This document shows, piece by piece, positions 23,911-36,700 of a stretch of 64,000 nt of DNA. The stretch is from Rhynchonema sp. JSB1_4. Taxonomy: Eukaryota > Nematoda > Chromadorea > Monhysterida > Xyalidae. Under the pieces are notes generated by a model. That model was not told the DNA's origin. It saw only the letters and a program-made list of their open reading frames with translations, and ran no database searches. Numbering within the stretch: position 1 is the stretch's first letter; every line of letters begins with the position of its first letter. The stretch lies in assembly GCA_030248065.1 (NCBI GenBank), contig JASAMV010002854.1, forward strand, positions 50,204 to 114,203, read 5' to 3'. A program made the position numbers and the translations under genes.

Positions 23911-26900
23911 ATGGACGTCCCGCTCACTATCAGCAATATCAGCGAGGCGGTGCTCAATATCAGCAGTGCCCCTCGCGCCCCATCTCGGCCTCGATTTGTG
24001 GTACCCGAGACGACGCTTCGAATTTACGCCGGTATTTTCATAACCATTACCACAATCGGCGTATTAGGCAATTTGTTGGTGATTGTGGCCGTGGCCACGC
24101 ACGCCAGGATGCGGCAATCGGTCATGAACCTGTTGTTGTTGAATTTGGGTACGTTTGCCTGACCTGCACGGTTATTCCAACTGATAAGGGGACCCATGTC
24201 ACAAAGGTCACTGGTTTCAAGTTGAAGCGGAACGGTAAACAAAAATGAACTAGATTGAAATCAAACGACGTTTTTATACTCTTACGCAAACAGTGAAAAT
24301 AATATTATGCGTGGAAAAGCGGTTCGCGTGTCCGTTTCGGGTCACGTGACCTGTGGCCATCTGGGTCATTGACACTGACGATGTCCTGCGCACCGCTCGT
24401 TTGTGAAAACATAGAAACCCCGCGAACACACGAACACGACGAACAAATGCACACAGCGAGCCGAACCGCCGCCGTGCCACCATTATACCGCGAAACGGAT
24501 AACCAAAGAGCGCTGCGGAACAAGTCGAACTAGAAAAGATGACAGTTTATTTTTCAACGAATCGTCGAAAAATATTTTCATATATTGCATAGCGATCGCT
24601 GACCTGCTGAATCTGGTGACGTGTATCCCGGATTGGTCGTTGGTCGTGTTTAACAACGAGGTGTGGGTGTTCGGTGTGCTCGTCTGTCGTCTGATACGAT
24701 TCACTCAAGTCTTCTTTCTCTTCATATCGATCTGCAGTCAACTGGCTGTCTGTTGTGAACGGTGGGTACACGGGCTTGGGGTGGCACCTAATGGTGGTCC
24801 AACATCAGATAATCCACGCCGGGCTCACATTTTCTGTGCGGTGTTTTTTGCTGCACAAAGTCAGCCCAGTATTTTTTGTTGTTGAACTTGATGATCGGCC
24901 TGGCACGGTTGATATGCAACCTGCTTTACGCTGTTGGAAATATAAGAGAAATTACGCATGAGAGTTGACGATACTTAGCTGGAGTTGACACGACAGTAAT
25001 AAAGCCGAAAAACCAGGACCGGTCTGGATCGAATTACACAAAGCACGATTTGTGGAATGACAATCTTCCGTGCTGTGCTTTCTTATTAATTTCGTGGCAG
25101 GGTTTTGGCACTGACGATCATTTGGTGTAGCCCATTCAATCATGAAAATCATTTTTTTGGACTGGATTGGTCACCTCACCAGCATTTCTCTCAAAGTTAC
25201 AATCGAATAGCCCTTCAGCTTCATCGCAATCGTGTATCCGATGCGCGCGCAAATATGGTTCACGCACCGAAATCTACTCTGGGTAATCGCAATGATTTGG
25301 GCGTTTGTTGGCATGTTTTGTTCGCCGTACGCAATCTATGCGTACACAAGGAGGTAAGGTGTTGGAAAGCATATTTACTGTATGTAGTCAGTGTTCAAAC
25401 GGGATCCCGATCACGAAATCCCAATACTGATGAGAATTTCAATCCCGATAAACTCACGAAAAAAGCCGGATCCCAATCCCGATGCCGATAAGCAATCCCG
25501 TTCGAGCACTGAACAGTGGTATGGTACGACAGTGTCACCAAAATGACAGCTTGGTGGTGGAGTTAATTTAGTGGAACCCAAAGTTATGAATCGCAATTGC
25601 CCTGATTTATACAGAACCAGCTGCAATTTTTGACTGTTGGAGACCTGCGCCTGCAGACTCCACAAGCGAAGTGCACAAAAGATCACAGGCCCAAATCACG
25701 AGCCTGCAGGCTCGGCGGATGCACCGCTGACCTGGTATGTTTTGTATTGAGCCTGCGCAGGCTCGAGAGCATGCAAGCTCTGCAGGCGCAGGCCTCAAAA
25801 CCAGCCTGACATTGCGGCTGATACTGTATCTGTCGTATTTGGTACCCGTGCATTTGTGTTGGTGTAAAAAGGAACTGATGACTTGATGGAGTTCTGGTTT
25901 GTAGAAACATATCTGAAACATAATAATGATCGAATCATTCTTGGTATCAAACCGAAAAATCACAACTTGATTGCCTTGAAAGCGTAGGCCGGACGCCAAG
26001 CACGGGTAACTTTTGATGTTGTTGTCAAACCACTACCCAACACACGAAACAGATAATACCATTGCTGTGTTCTTGCTGAAATTGTTGTCGTAACCGTGAA
26101 GGGCGGCATATTATATTATGGTGCCTGGTGGTATGCCACGGACATGATCGGGGTTCACTAAGAAAGACAGGGGTCGGTATGATGTACTTTGCTGGCAGTG
26201 GCAACCGTGCGTGGTTTGGTCAGGGGTGGCTTGGGCGCGCTGTCTTGTTGCCTGCATGATTTCGACCAGCGTATAAATCTTATTACGCTGTCAGAACAGT
26301 GAACAACTTTTGCACGTTGTTTGAAACCATAGAAACAACACGAAATCGCAAGATACACGACATGACCTAAAACTTCTTGCTGCCAAAATCCACCCCGACC
26401 AACCCCGCAAAGTCCACCACTCGCCACGCTCTGGATACCGTGCAGCATCAGCCAGCCGGCACGGTGCCAGTGCGCGCATGCTGGTTGTTGATGTTCCATG
26501 CGCAGTGCTTATAAGAAGCGTTTGAAAAAAAATTTCGATGCGTTTCACCATGAACCCTGATCGTCGAGTGACATGCCCTCATGGGCGGTTGTTCCACCTT
26601 CCCCCCTGCCGTTTGCAGTGAACGCACGGGAACCATATCAGCCATCCAGCTGTATCATGTGCACTTATTCTTGGTTTGCCGACGGTTCTTCAGCATACAC
26701 GCTTTTTGGCTTATAGTAGTGTCGTCAACTCAAATGGTCAACTCCCATGTATAATTTCACGCACTCATTTAGTGCTGCTTGAGTTGATGACGACATGAGT
26801 TGACACTTGAGCTGACAACTACTGGGCCATTACCCCCTTTTTAGGGCGTTTCATCTTCACTTGGAGTTTTATTTTATTTTATGGGTTCGTATATAATTTC

Positions 26901-28442
26901 GTTGCTTATAGTGTGACACTTGAGTGCCGTGCGTGATTTCAAAAAAAATCATTCCTTTGCATCACTTGCTTTTCTCTCAGAAAATATTTTTTCTGTAAAT
27001 TTGTCAAATTTTACAGAACGTTATGTCTACCGTTCCGTTTGGGTCCCGCCCGAGTCATCCTGGAGATGTACAAACTGGCCGAGTGCATTCTGTTCTATTT
27101 CGTGCCCCTGGTCGTTACCGTTGTGCTCTATTCGATCGTGTCAAAAGTGCTGTGGGGCAAAAACGACCGGCTGTTTGCTGGCGGGACAGCCAACGCGCAG
27201 CAGGTGTGATTGGAAAGAGAGAACGTTTTTTCTGTGCGGCTGTGTTTATAACAGCGCTGCATCTCTGATTGATCATAGCCTGGTGCACTACTATCAACTA
27301 ATATGAGAGCTAGCGATCTGATCGAAGCAGATCTATATGCATCCATGTGTCATTTTTGTAATGCATGACTATTGTTAGGTTTCCCCATCTGGGCACTTTG
27401 CGACTTCAGCGTGAAAAAAACGGTGCCTCACGCCAGCATCATCAGTGGGGATCCATCATGCCCGCTGTCGAACGTATACCTTTCCGTGCCCAATTTCAGG
27501 CCGAAACCCTGAAAGCGCGAAAGAACGTGGTCAAGATGCTGGTTGCGTGCGTGTGCGTGTATTTCCTGTGCTACTCGCCCATCCAGGGTCTGTTCATCTC
27601 ATCGCTGTTCGGCGTGAAGGCGCACTTTATGACCTTCGAGCTCAATCTGACCCTGAACGCACTGACGATGGCATGTTCCGCCTGCAACCCGCTGCTCTAC
27701 ACGCTCTTCAGTCAGAACTTTAGGGACCGATTCGTGCAATTGTTGTGCTGCGGCAAGTACCATACCAATCGGTGAGATATTCAATACTTATATGAACTTC
27801 CGGGTTGGAGATTGTAGTTTGTCAGGGAAAATTGTTGAGCTCGTCGCAAGTGGATGGATTTGTCCCGTACCTGGGGCTGTATAGAGTGCGGGTGGATCAA
27901 ACTGGAGCAGACCAATCAATTGGCGCACTAAATCGTGTGGGACCTTGGTCCTTCATGGACCAAGCTATGTACATCTATGTAGTTTGCTTGTGGGCGGCCT
28001 CACTGCATTTGGCTTCACTTAGTATGTGCGTGTGGTACTAACTGGCCATACTGATCGCGTGGCTAAGTGTATCTGAGCATCGCTGAGTATCGCATACTTC
28101 ACCAAGAACCTGTTCAATGAAAACTGATGCGAAAGTGGCACGCTGATGTTTCACACACATTTTGATTACAGTTACATGTCAACTGGGCAAACCGTGCGCC
28201 GTGGTCCGGCCATGTCGGTGCCGAATGTTCGATTCCGCAGCAATCGTGAGACCAACAGTTCGAATCCGACGTCCTCCGCCAAGATGAAAAAGAAGAAATT
28301 GAGCGAACCGCCCTACGCCAACGGACAATTACGAGTGACGCTCTTGCCTGATCAAGGAAGGGAATCGGACGGTTGCGTCGTCGAAAATGATAGTAGTAAT
28401 GACGCCGGTTCACAACTCGCTGTGCGAACTTACAAAATTTGA
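23911..28442 (+). CDS. rhodopsin-family GPCR, probable neuropeptide receptor
   Basis: Exons: 23911-24148, 24593-24761, 25219-25353, 27017-27203, 27410-27771, 28172-28442. All phases agree and give 453 aa. The N-terminus carries NISEA and NISSA glycosylation sites. TM1 has GNLLV; TM2 has NLAIADL; TM3 ends in ERFIAIVYP (an E-R-F version of DRY). TM4 is in exon 3, TM5 (FYFVPLVVTVVLY) in exon 4, and TM6 (VCVYFLCYSPIQ) and TM7 (SACNPLLYTLF, the NPxxY motif) in exon 5. A CC pair follows helix 8, and the last exon is a Ser/Lys-rich cytoplasmic tail. The pattern fits amine/peptide class-A receptors, most like peptide receptors; the ligand cannot be told. Intron 3 (25354-27016) is large and carries repeats. 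Confidence 0.85.
25386..25514. repeat. short TIR element, TTCAAACGGGAT family
   Basis: Left end GTGTTCAAACGGGATCCCGA and right end ATCCCGTTCGAGCACTG are inverted copies with few changes. The interior is built of 'AATCCCGAT' words. The ends match those of the larger element at 38690-39441. It sits in intron 3 of the GPCR gene. Confidence 0.5.
25646..25800. repeat. cluster of GCCTGCAGGC palindromes
   Basis: Repeated words GAGCCTGCAGGCTCG, GAGCCTGCGCAGGCTCGAG and GCTCTGCAGGCGCAGGCCTC fall within about 150 bp of a GPCR intron. They are mutually related and self-complementary. Function unknown. Confidence 0.5.
26719..26796. repeat. short TIR element, GTCGTCAAC family (copy 2)
   Basis: Ends GTCGTCAACTC and GATGACGAC. 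The reverse complement of the interior matches copy 1 at 2157-2235. Intron 3 of the GPCR gene. Confidence 0.5.
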
Positions 28443-29501
28443 GCGTACTATTTCTTTGGATTTTTTCCTTTTGCCTTCCCCTTTCAGGGGTTGGCATACT
28501 ACTATACATATTAACTTTGTGTGATTTTTGTGATAAAAATACTTTATCGTCCGATTGCGCTACGACTTTGATAATCATTCCCGTTGATTAATCAAAAACG
28601 AGTAAAATCTTTTCTTTTTGTCAATGAATTGGTACGGTATTATGGTCGCACAATGACCATATAAGAATTCATCAAATCAATCCTGATTTTCACGTTTAGT
28701 CACTCTTAACCACTGTGCTATTTGTGATTCTCACAAACATTTTCCGCAGAAAATAATCAAGCAGAGCACCCACGTTGCTGTGGGTCTGAACAGTTTGGTG
28801 ACTGCATTCTTTGTGTGCGATCGCGCAACGCAGCGTCACTGCCCCGTCACTTTCCTGCTTTACAATTCAGGAAAAAAAATTGACTAATTCTTATAAAGTA
28901 ATTGTGCGACCAATACCACAATGAGGTGATTGCAAACAAGGGGAAGGACCACACATGCGCCCAACCTGACGTAATCTTCGGATTGATGTAGTACCCATTG
29001 AGAGAAGAAGGTTATCTTGTTGTCAGTCACCCAATATGAAGAAGATACAAAACAGTTGAGGATGGCTAAAAAAAATTTCACACAGTTTGGACCAAGAGAC
29101 GTGAGCTTATCCTATTCTGAGCTTTCGTTTCTATTTTGGAATGCGGTGTCCCATACGACCTGAACTTGCTTTCATGCAATGAGGCTAATCGAAAATTGTG
29201 AAACATCACTTTGAACGATCACTCATTGTTCGAACAGTTTTGAAGTATACTGAAATCAATGCTGGCACCTTCATACGGAAAAAAGGAACCATACATGGAA
29301 AACGCTGGAATACCAAACCACGACAATAGCCCCGCAATTGTGGCATGTTCCGAAATTTGGCAAAATCAAGCTTGTTATTGAATATGAATGTAAATGTACC
29401 TGTACCTTATTACATATTTGTGAAAAATGATCAAAGGTTGCCAATATGAAAGCTAAAAGGTGCCATAAACACAATCAGTTTTTGTTAAAAACAAATCAAT
29501 A
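28443..29501. other. intergenic between convergent genes
   Basis: Spacer between the GPCR (+) and the 818-aa gene (-), which converge. No coding exon seen; expected to hold both 3' UTRs. Confidence 0.4.
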
Positions 29502-32500
29502 TTAAGTTAATTTGGTCTTCATCCGATCCAGCACACTGTCAATCCTGCATTTGATCACGTGACCCATTTCAGTGTCGTCCCCAAATCGCAGTCTCACTTT
29601 GCACAACAGCACTGCACCCGGATGCAGCCAACATCGATCGAATGAAACATCAGCCAGCTGGGTTGACTGTGTGTCACCGATTTGTATTGGGGACGGATGG
29701 GTGGAGTTGTATCGATCGATAAAGGCATTCACAAGTGGTTGCGGGTTGATGCGGTAGTAAGAATGCGTGCTGAAAAAACACGTGCATTACACACCTACTA
29801 TAGTTGTTTTTTGGTGCATTTAGGCCCTGAAGGAATAATATAACTTACCCCGCCTTGTCTTTCCATCCAATCTTCCCCACCCACACATCCCTGACTTTCC
29901 CGCCAAACAGTAACAATCCGTTGTGGGATCCAAGCAGTAATGGGGGCCAAGGCATGGGCACTTCGTTGGCACGAAGGGGCACGAATTGAGTGCCGGTTAT
30001 CTACAAAAATGTGCAGTCTAGGCAATTAAAGTGGTGTTCGGTATTTCTCAATCTGTAGTCGAGCAGGTAAGAGCAAAAATCAGCTTACCGTTGGAATTTG
30101 GTCATTTGAATATCGAAACGTGTATTTGAGCAGATATCTGCACGTTGGCGCATTCAACATTGTGATCAATTCAGTTCCATTGTGACGCCAGACCCAGGCA
30201 TTCGTTTCGTTGACACTTTGGTCGTTGCTGATGTAATCTGTAGCAAATGAGTGATGAAACAGGTTTGGTTTTATGAGGATTAAGCGCGATATGGTTCACA
30301 GCCGTTTTTGTCTTTTGTTCACTCACCTTTCTGCCACGAATAGTGCACAGCTCGTCCCGGCCATGTGTACGGCACTTCACACTCCACTGGGTGCAACACC
30401 ATCTCATCAGATTTATTTTGAAGACAAGGGATTCGGACCCAGTGCACGCCTGAAAGTTGGGAGTGTGCTGAAGAGCGACTGCAGCCACAAATAGATGTAT
30501 ACTGTATACATAGACCAGGATCTAGAAGGCTCGGCCCGGCCCGAAGTTCGGGATGAGCCGGGCGGCGGGATTTTGGACTTTTAGCTCGGCCCGCCCGATT
30601 TATTCAAATTTCGAGTCAAACGCGACTTTTTTTGACCAAAAATTTCCAAAAAATCGCGCAGAGTATATGCGCATTTTTTGCGGGACCCAAATCTCGGCCC
30701 GATCCTAAATCGCTAATACATAGTACTGGGGCATTAAGAATAAGGGACTGAATTAGGAATCGGAAAACGAGCAAATGCAGGGCTTCATCAGTAACTAACT
30801 GACATCTAGGTATGTATGGAGCAGTATGTACATACACACTACATACTGTATGTATGTACCTAGGTGCTATCGCTCACCGTGTTCTGGCTGTTCGTGGGTG
30901 AACACCATCAGATCGCCTGTCCTCGGATTGAGTAGCACTTGCATGTTGCTACCGCCCAGTTGTGCAATGTTGACACGGGCCGACCATGTACCTTCCGGCT
31001 TTTTGCTCCAGTCTTCTAATGACAACTTGAACACCTGAACTTTGAATTTCACACATTCCTCGAATCAAAGGCAGAAAAGACAAGTTGAGTCGTCAAGTTA
31101 GTTTTCTTCTATGAATCAAAACTGTGGTTCAATATTCAAACCAAACCAAAACATTGAATGGAACATTGTTAGATTGCGGCATTGCGCCGTCGACCCAGAC
31201 CCTTATCTAACAAGCTGCAAGTGCACATATACTGTAACTAAACTAACCGTGACAAGCATCTTTAGCGGGCAGCTGATGTCCAAACCCACATCCGTCGCAC
31301 TGGTCCCGGCTATGTACTGGACATTGATGATCAAATTGCGGGTCTCGTCAAACATGGTGATTGTACGTGTGCCTTTCAACTTTTGCCGCACTTTGCCCAG
31401 ATATTCGTACAGTTCCTTGCAGAATGTGTCCTCCTCTTCGGCACTACAGTCAGCCGCAGCGTTAGATTCTGGCTGAGTTGACCCCAAACTCATTGGCGTG
31501 GTCGTGGTCTGGGTCCGGTTCCTGGACGTGATCAGTACATAACGTTTCATTACTCTGGTTAGTTTCACTTCATTCCATTCGGTAACAAATTAGAAGAAAT
31601 TGTACTTGTCATCTGAACTTGGCCAGTATAGTTCGGTGACGTGGAACAATACGTCATCACTGTCAACTTGCTCTGGATCAATGGTCGTGTACGATTCGGA
31701 TTTGTGGTTCAAATTCGGTCTCTGTAAGAAATTCGTCATTTTGAGCAGTCTCATTTTTGTATGGTTAATGAGCCACATGCACCTAGCCAAAAATATCGGA
31801 GCATCGGAGCTAGCATGGTAATGCTAAGCTTTCAAAAAATCGTTTTTTTAAAAACGTTTTTTTTTAAAAAAACGTTATTTTTAAAACGCCCAGATGACCA
31901 AAATATGCCCCCAAAAAAATTGGAAAACGCTCATGTTGGGAAGAAAACGTGGTTAAATGAAGTAATTCTATGTGTTCTGAGGCAAAATAAACGGGTTTCA
32001 GCCCTTTTCTATCGAGCTGCTAAGATCCCATATCAGACCCGCATCGTGGGACCAACTTTGGCCGGGGTTATCACTGAAAGTCAAACTCCGTATATCGACG
32101 TATCTCGACAAAGTAAAAATTGGTCGAAAATTTTTTGAAAAAAATGGGACAAAAAATTGATTTTCCTTGATAATCAGGGTACTTTCCCTGAAAAATCAGG
32201 GAAAATCAAGGAAATTCAGGATTTAAAAAACGAAAAACGACCCAGGCGTTTTTTTAAGAAAAAAACGTCGTTTTTTTAAGAAAAAACGCCGTCGTTTTTT
32301 TTGCCCAACCCTGAGTACAGCATCCTTAAACTAACCCCCACACCTCATTGCGCTCATGTGCGTTGATTACTTGAGAAAAGTCTGACGGTCGACATTTTCT
32401 TAGTTAGAACCATTGCTTGCCGGAACTGAAAACTTTCTGTGCCTGATTTATCCGGGTTCTCTGTTTGACGCTTGCGCGATATAAAAGAACGACACAAGAA

Positions 32501-35336
32501 AGAAAAATGCCCCAAGGGGCATAAAAGAAATATGGTTCCCTGGCTGACTGGCATAAAAGAACGATACTAGCTTGCACCACTTTGCTGATGTTTCATTAGG
32601 CACTGGAATAAACGTAAGTGTGTTCTGAGCTGTTTGATACCGAACAGTAGACATTGAACCATATTCCCGGCGCGTGCTGTCTTGCCACCAGAGACACAGG
32701 GCACGGAGATATTGAAAGATTGCAATATTCTCTTTACTCCTCTCTTTGTTAAACCATCGTGCGCAACCGAAGACTGCACAGTTACCGTCGTGAGGTTGAA
32801 AAGAAGAAACAGTTGCCTGGGTTTGCACGAAAGTTTCGATATCGGCTGGGTGTTGGTTCAAAAGAGTTCGCGCGGGGAATATGGTTCAATGTCTACTGTT
32901 CGGTATCAAACAGCTCAGAACACACTTACGTTTATTCCAGTGCCTAATGAAACATCAGCAAAGTGGTGCAAGCTAGTATCGTTCTTTTATGCCAGTCAGC
33001 CAGGGAACCATATTTCTTTTATGCCCCTTGGGGCATTTTTCTTTCTTGTACATACTTCCAAGTTTACGGGCCATTTTGATTTTTCTGCCGGCCTCTTGGC
33101 ACAGTTAAGGGTCACGTCGCCCTGATGATTCTTACGACGAACCTTATTCATCCAAATCAACTTTGCGCGATGTTTATTGTGTCCCGTTCTGCCACGTCTG
33201 ATCTGCCATTCTGCCATCGGTCGGCCAGAAATCAGCCAGTCGAGAACGTGACCCTTATTTTGCTGTTGATCAGCGGGATTTGCAAACACCGAACCGCTGG
33301 CGATTAATTGACGCATCAAATCGTAGCACGATTCGAAACGGCACTCATCGGCTGGGTCGAGAGTCAGCGTTTCGACTGCAGTGTGATGTTTCAATGCTTT
33401 GTTCCGTTACCCTGGCAATCTTTGCCGTTTTCGCAATTTTATGATTTGTGCAGCAATGACTCACACGATACGTGTTTGTGCGAGACTGTGCACACCGATT
33501 CAATTGTGGGCCACTTGATGCCGTCTGGTAGTCTATTTTGGCGGACGGAAATGTTGCTTTGGAACGCGTCAATCACCAGCAAACGATTATGCTGTTTGGT
33601 TGTAGAGCTGTGATTTCTGTAAAGGTAGAATTCCGGATCCGGGCATTTGTTTCGAGATCTATCAGGCACGGCAGTGCTTCCCGAACTGCCAGCAGCAGAT
33701 TATCATTAATTATCACGTTAGCATTCAGATTAGAAATATATGTATATTTTATTCAATGAAGGGCAACTTTTTCTCTATTCTCTCGCCCTAAAATAATATA
33801 CCAACCTCTTCATGTTCCGTCTCTGCAGTTCGGCTTTGATGGCACTCAGCTCACTGTACAAATCAGCGAACTCTCGCACGAGCTTGTCGATGTTGTAGCC
33901 AATATCGACTTTCTGCTTCGTCCGCTCCACCTCCGTCAGCTGTCGATCGAATGCCACGTGCGCCAGATGTTTCAAGTGTTTAGCGAACATGTTCTTGGCG
34001 ATTCCAAGCACATGCTCACAATGCGCTTGCCGTGTTCGCAGCGCCGCCGCAGCTGTGTCCGAATGACGTTCCAACGACGGCCCTGTCTCGTACATTTCGT
34101 CACGCAGATGGTACGCCAAAATGTTGATCTTGCCGGGAATGGCAATCTCGTGAACATCGAACAACGATTCTGCGGACTTTAGATGGCGCGCGAAGTAGTA
34201 GGCGTCTGAAACGATGAAGCTGAGCGGGTGATTATCTTGCAAGGGTTTCGATCCTGTTACTTACAGTGACTAATTCAGCCCCGACTATCACAGCACCTGC
34301 ACCTATACTTTATGTACACTCTGTTTGAAAAAAAGTAAAAAGTATAAACGATGAAGGAATGGAACCAACCGCATTGATATTCCCCGTCGTAGAGGAGCAT
34401 ACGATAGCATGACGAGTTAGGCGACAGCTGCTTTGCGTCCTGCAATAATCAACAAAAAAACTGATGTTTGAAAGAACGGAAGGAAATGCACGCGTGTTTG
34501 ATAGAAAAAGTTCAATGTTGATGATAAAACTTGCTCACCAACAGCGTCACTTCGAAACGCTTGAGGTCTTGATTGTTTTCGCGCAGGATTTTCTGGAAGG
34601 TGGCGTTTATATCGCTTCAGTCTCTGAAGAACTACATGTGGCCACCCTGGCAGCGCCATCGCGCGGTTTATACATTGGCATATAGCAACCAAGCGACTGG
34701 ATCAAACTGTTCGAATTTCGTTGAAAATGCCCTTCGACACTAAATTTTATTGTGGTCAGCTCTTGTCCACATGCGAAACTCGCTATACTTGAAGTTTGCT
34801 ATCAAAGTAATTTTTATCCGAAATTTCGTGCTGGCTGGGCTGCTCGCATCCAGCGCACAAGAGAGCTTTGGTCTTTGGCTTCATGGCCACATAGGTATGT
34901 ACATTAATTTTTCAAGGACTTTCAAGGAATTCAAGGAATTTTGCATTTGAGAACACAGCATTAGCAGCAGCAGTCTCAAGATCCCCAAAAAGTGTGCTCT
35001 AATTTATCTATACCAGCGGTACCTTACCGTAAAAGCGCCAATTCCATCGTCGAGCCAAGCATTCTGAACCAGTTCGTACTTTCGAAGGGTGTCAATTAGT
35101 ATTTCAAACATGTTTTGCGGCTGACGACCAGCTATCGCACCTCGGGCGTCTCCACATTCTTTGGAATCTGTTAGAGAATAATCAGCACGGACATCGTTCA
35201 ATGCCTTCATCATTACGTCGTTCACTTTCTGGAATCGCTCTCTGTCCTGTGCCGACGTGGTCGCCTTGCTGCCTCGGGGCTGTTGATGTTTCATTCCGGT
35301 TTTGGCCTGCAGAAGGCCTTCGATGACGGCTTCCAT
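29502..35336 (-). CDS. 818-aa protein of unrecognised family, paralogue 1
   Basis: Thirteen exons in transcript order: 35336-35028, 34592-34539, 34439-34370, 34205-33806, 33616-33465, 33375-33143, 31721-31606, 31521-31248, 31034-30878, 30449-30327, 30237-30089, 30000-29849, 29769-29502. All phases agree. Residues 104-190 (FEVTLL..., CYRMLLYDGEYQC, then IAIPGKINILAYHLRDE) have the spacing of an OB-fold strand pattern like RPA70-N; this is inference. Residues 200-278 are predicted helical or coiled. Later blocks are NRLLVIDAF, KGHVLDWLISGRPMAEWQ, DPEQVD..VTELYWP, LLNPRTGDLMVF, PVECEVPYTWPGRAVHYSW, WRHNGTELITMLNAP and PMPWPPLLLGS. No signal peptide or TM segment. The next gene upstream on the strand (43390-39540) is a full paralogue. 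I do not recognise the family. Intron 6 (31722-33142) swelled by transposon insertion; its paralogue intron is about 110 bp. Confidence 0.8.
31826..32313. mobile_element. hAT-like MITE, left end truncated
   Basis: It ends TTGCCCAACCCTG and matches 49128-49639 almost throughout: poly-A/T arms with AACG words and an interior with CATGTTGGGAAGAAAACGTG. The left terminus is missing. Just left of it, 31792-31825 is a scrap of the satellite element end (TATCGGAGCTAGC). It lies in intron 6 of the 818-aa gene. Confidence 0.6.
32494..33049. mobile_element. long-TIR element, core orientation 1
   Basis: Arms of about 180 bp (32494-32674 and 32870-33049) are inverted copies, ending ACAAGAAAGAAAAATGCCCC outward. 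The core (about 32675-32869) reads, on -, a cysteine-containing segment NCAVFGCARWFNKERS..ENIAIF followed by LCLWW, inside a 137-aa open frame. That spacing is reminiscent of a THAP zinc finger (inference). The 180 bp to the left (from 32314) are shared with 37376 onward. Compared with the second copy at 37557-38122, the core is inverted while the left flank is not. Confidence 0.65.
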
Positions 35337-35726
35337 TGTTGGCTGCCGCAATTTTCGATCACAAAAGTTTGTCCCGATTCTGAAACGTGTGCTGAGACAT
35401 TTTGCTGTCGCACTATGCTCATGTCTGGCAGCTGGTTTGAACAATCTTCGAAAGAGATCATGATAAATTACAAACGTCAAAACACGCACGATGCACGCAC
35501 CGCATTCATGCACTTGGTCTTGATTACACAGCGGCATTTTGTGCATGACAGGCATGCATGTGTACTTATAATTAGATAAGTGGTCAGGGTAATTAGACGA
35601 CATCAAACCAACGCCGTCACATGTGCTAAACAGGCAAACGACAGGATTAGTTTGACCTGACCGCAAAGTTTATAATCTGCTGTAATAGTGCACACGTGCC
35701 TTTTCTTGGACTTGCATTAGAGATAT

Positions 35727-36330
35727 CGGAGCTAGCATGGTAATGCTAAGCGACATATGGTTGATTCCTTATATTGCGTGAGTTGAAAAATTTAAACTCA
35801 CGCCATTTTCACAAGACTTAACTTGAGAAGCCCAAACTTGCACACAACTTGTACGGCGTGGACTTCTAGGTCCACACAAAATTTCATTCCGCTGCGTGCC
35901 CGCTCGCGCGATCGCGGGCAAGATACAGTTGAAATTTTTGTAAAAACGTTCTTTCCCTTTTTTTCCACAAAAAACTAGTCAGGGCCCAGACGTTACTGAA
36001 CACCAGAAATGTTAATATCGCATATAGGGTTTTCGCACACGAGAAACACGATGGTGCTATCGCCGACTTCGTAACTCCACGACTGAGACCGGTTCCAGAC
36101 CATGACCACGACTTTTTGTATGTAAAGTGTGCTTCCCGAAGTAAAATTTCGCCGAAAAGTTGGGTTACCAGAACTATTAAAGTTGTTTATGTGGTTTTCG
36201 CACTCGAGAAACACGGTGGTGCTATCGCCGAGTTCGTAACTTTTAGTATGAACGGTTCCAGACCATGACTTTTTGTACAGAAAGTATGGTTCTAAAGCCA
36301 AAATCAGCGGTGATATGTGTTTTTAATCGT
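35727..36330 (-). repeat. dispersed satellite-bearing element (copy 2)
   Basis: Reverse complement of the right part of 18060-19045. It begins TATCGGAGCTAGCATGGTA and carries the GGGCCCAGACG junction and two 165-bp-type monomers. It lies upstream of the 818-aa gene. Confidence 0.6.
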
Positions 36331-36459
36331 TGTTACGTCAGACATATATTAATTCCAATTGGTTAAATGTTTTTCAGCTCAAAAAGAGCCGTAATGGACG
36401 CTCAGACACACACAACAATGCATTAGTGCACGCTACGTAGTTGCCTGATTCATAAAGCG

Positions 36460-36560
36460 CACAATGTATTACCCACAACACACAGCCAGCCAGCCAGCAC
36501 ACACACACACAGGCAGGCAGCCAGCACACACACACACAGGCAGCCAGCACAATAGGCAAT
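36460..36560. repeat. CA-rich microsatellite
   Basis: Alternating (AC)n and CAGCCAGCCAG/CAGGCAGGCAG blocks, in which a 38-bp unit is nearly repeated. Confidence 0.7.
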
Positions 36561-36604
36561 GCAGCAATGCACGCGTAGTTATGTATGTAGTAAAGTTTGC
36601 GAAG

Positions 36605-36700
36605 GAAAGTGGCGAAGCAGTTATGTCCGAAAGGTCTAACGCGCATCACTGAAGACGAAAGGTCCCGGGTTCAAACATTCACGCGCGCAGCGAACTTTGT
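36605..36700 (+). repeat. tRNA-like/SINE-like segment
   Basis: It has an A-box-like GAAAGGTCTAACGCG and a B-box-like GGGTTCAAACATTC at tRNA spacing. No acceptor stem can be paired convincingly, so a tRNA-derived SINE relic is likelier than a working tRNA. Confidence 0.25.

Noticed and set aside
35337..35666. N-terminal extension of the 818-aa gene
   Set aside because: The frame stays open upstream of Met at 35336, but the paralogue starts at the equivalent place and the extension has no counterpart there.
36464..36652. 62-aa ORF over the CA repeat
   Set aside because: Translation of a microsatellite (THTG repeats).
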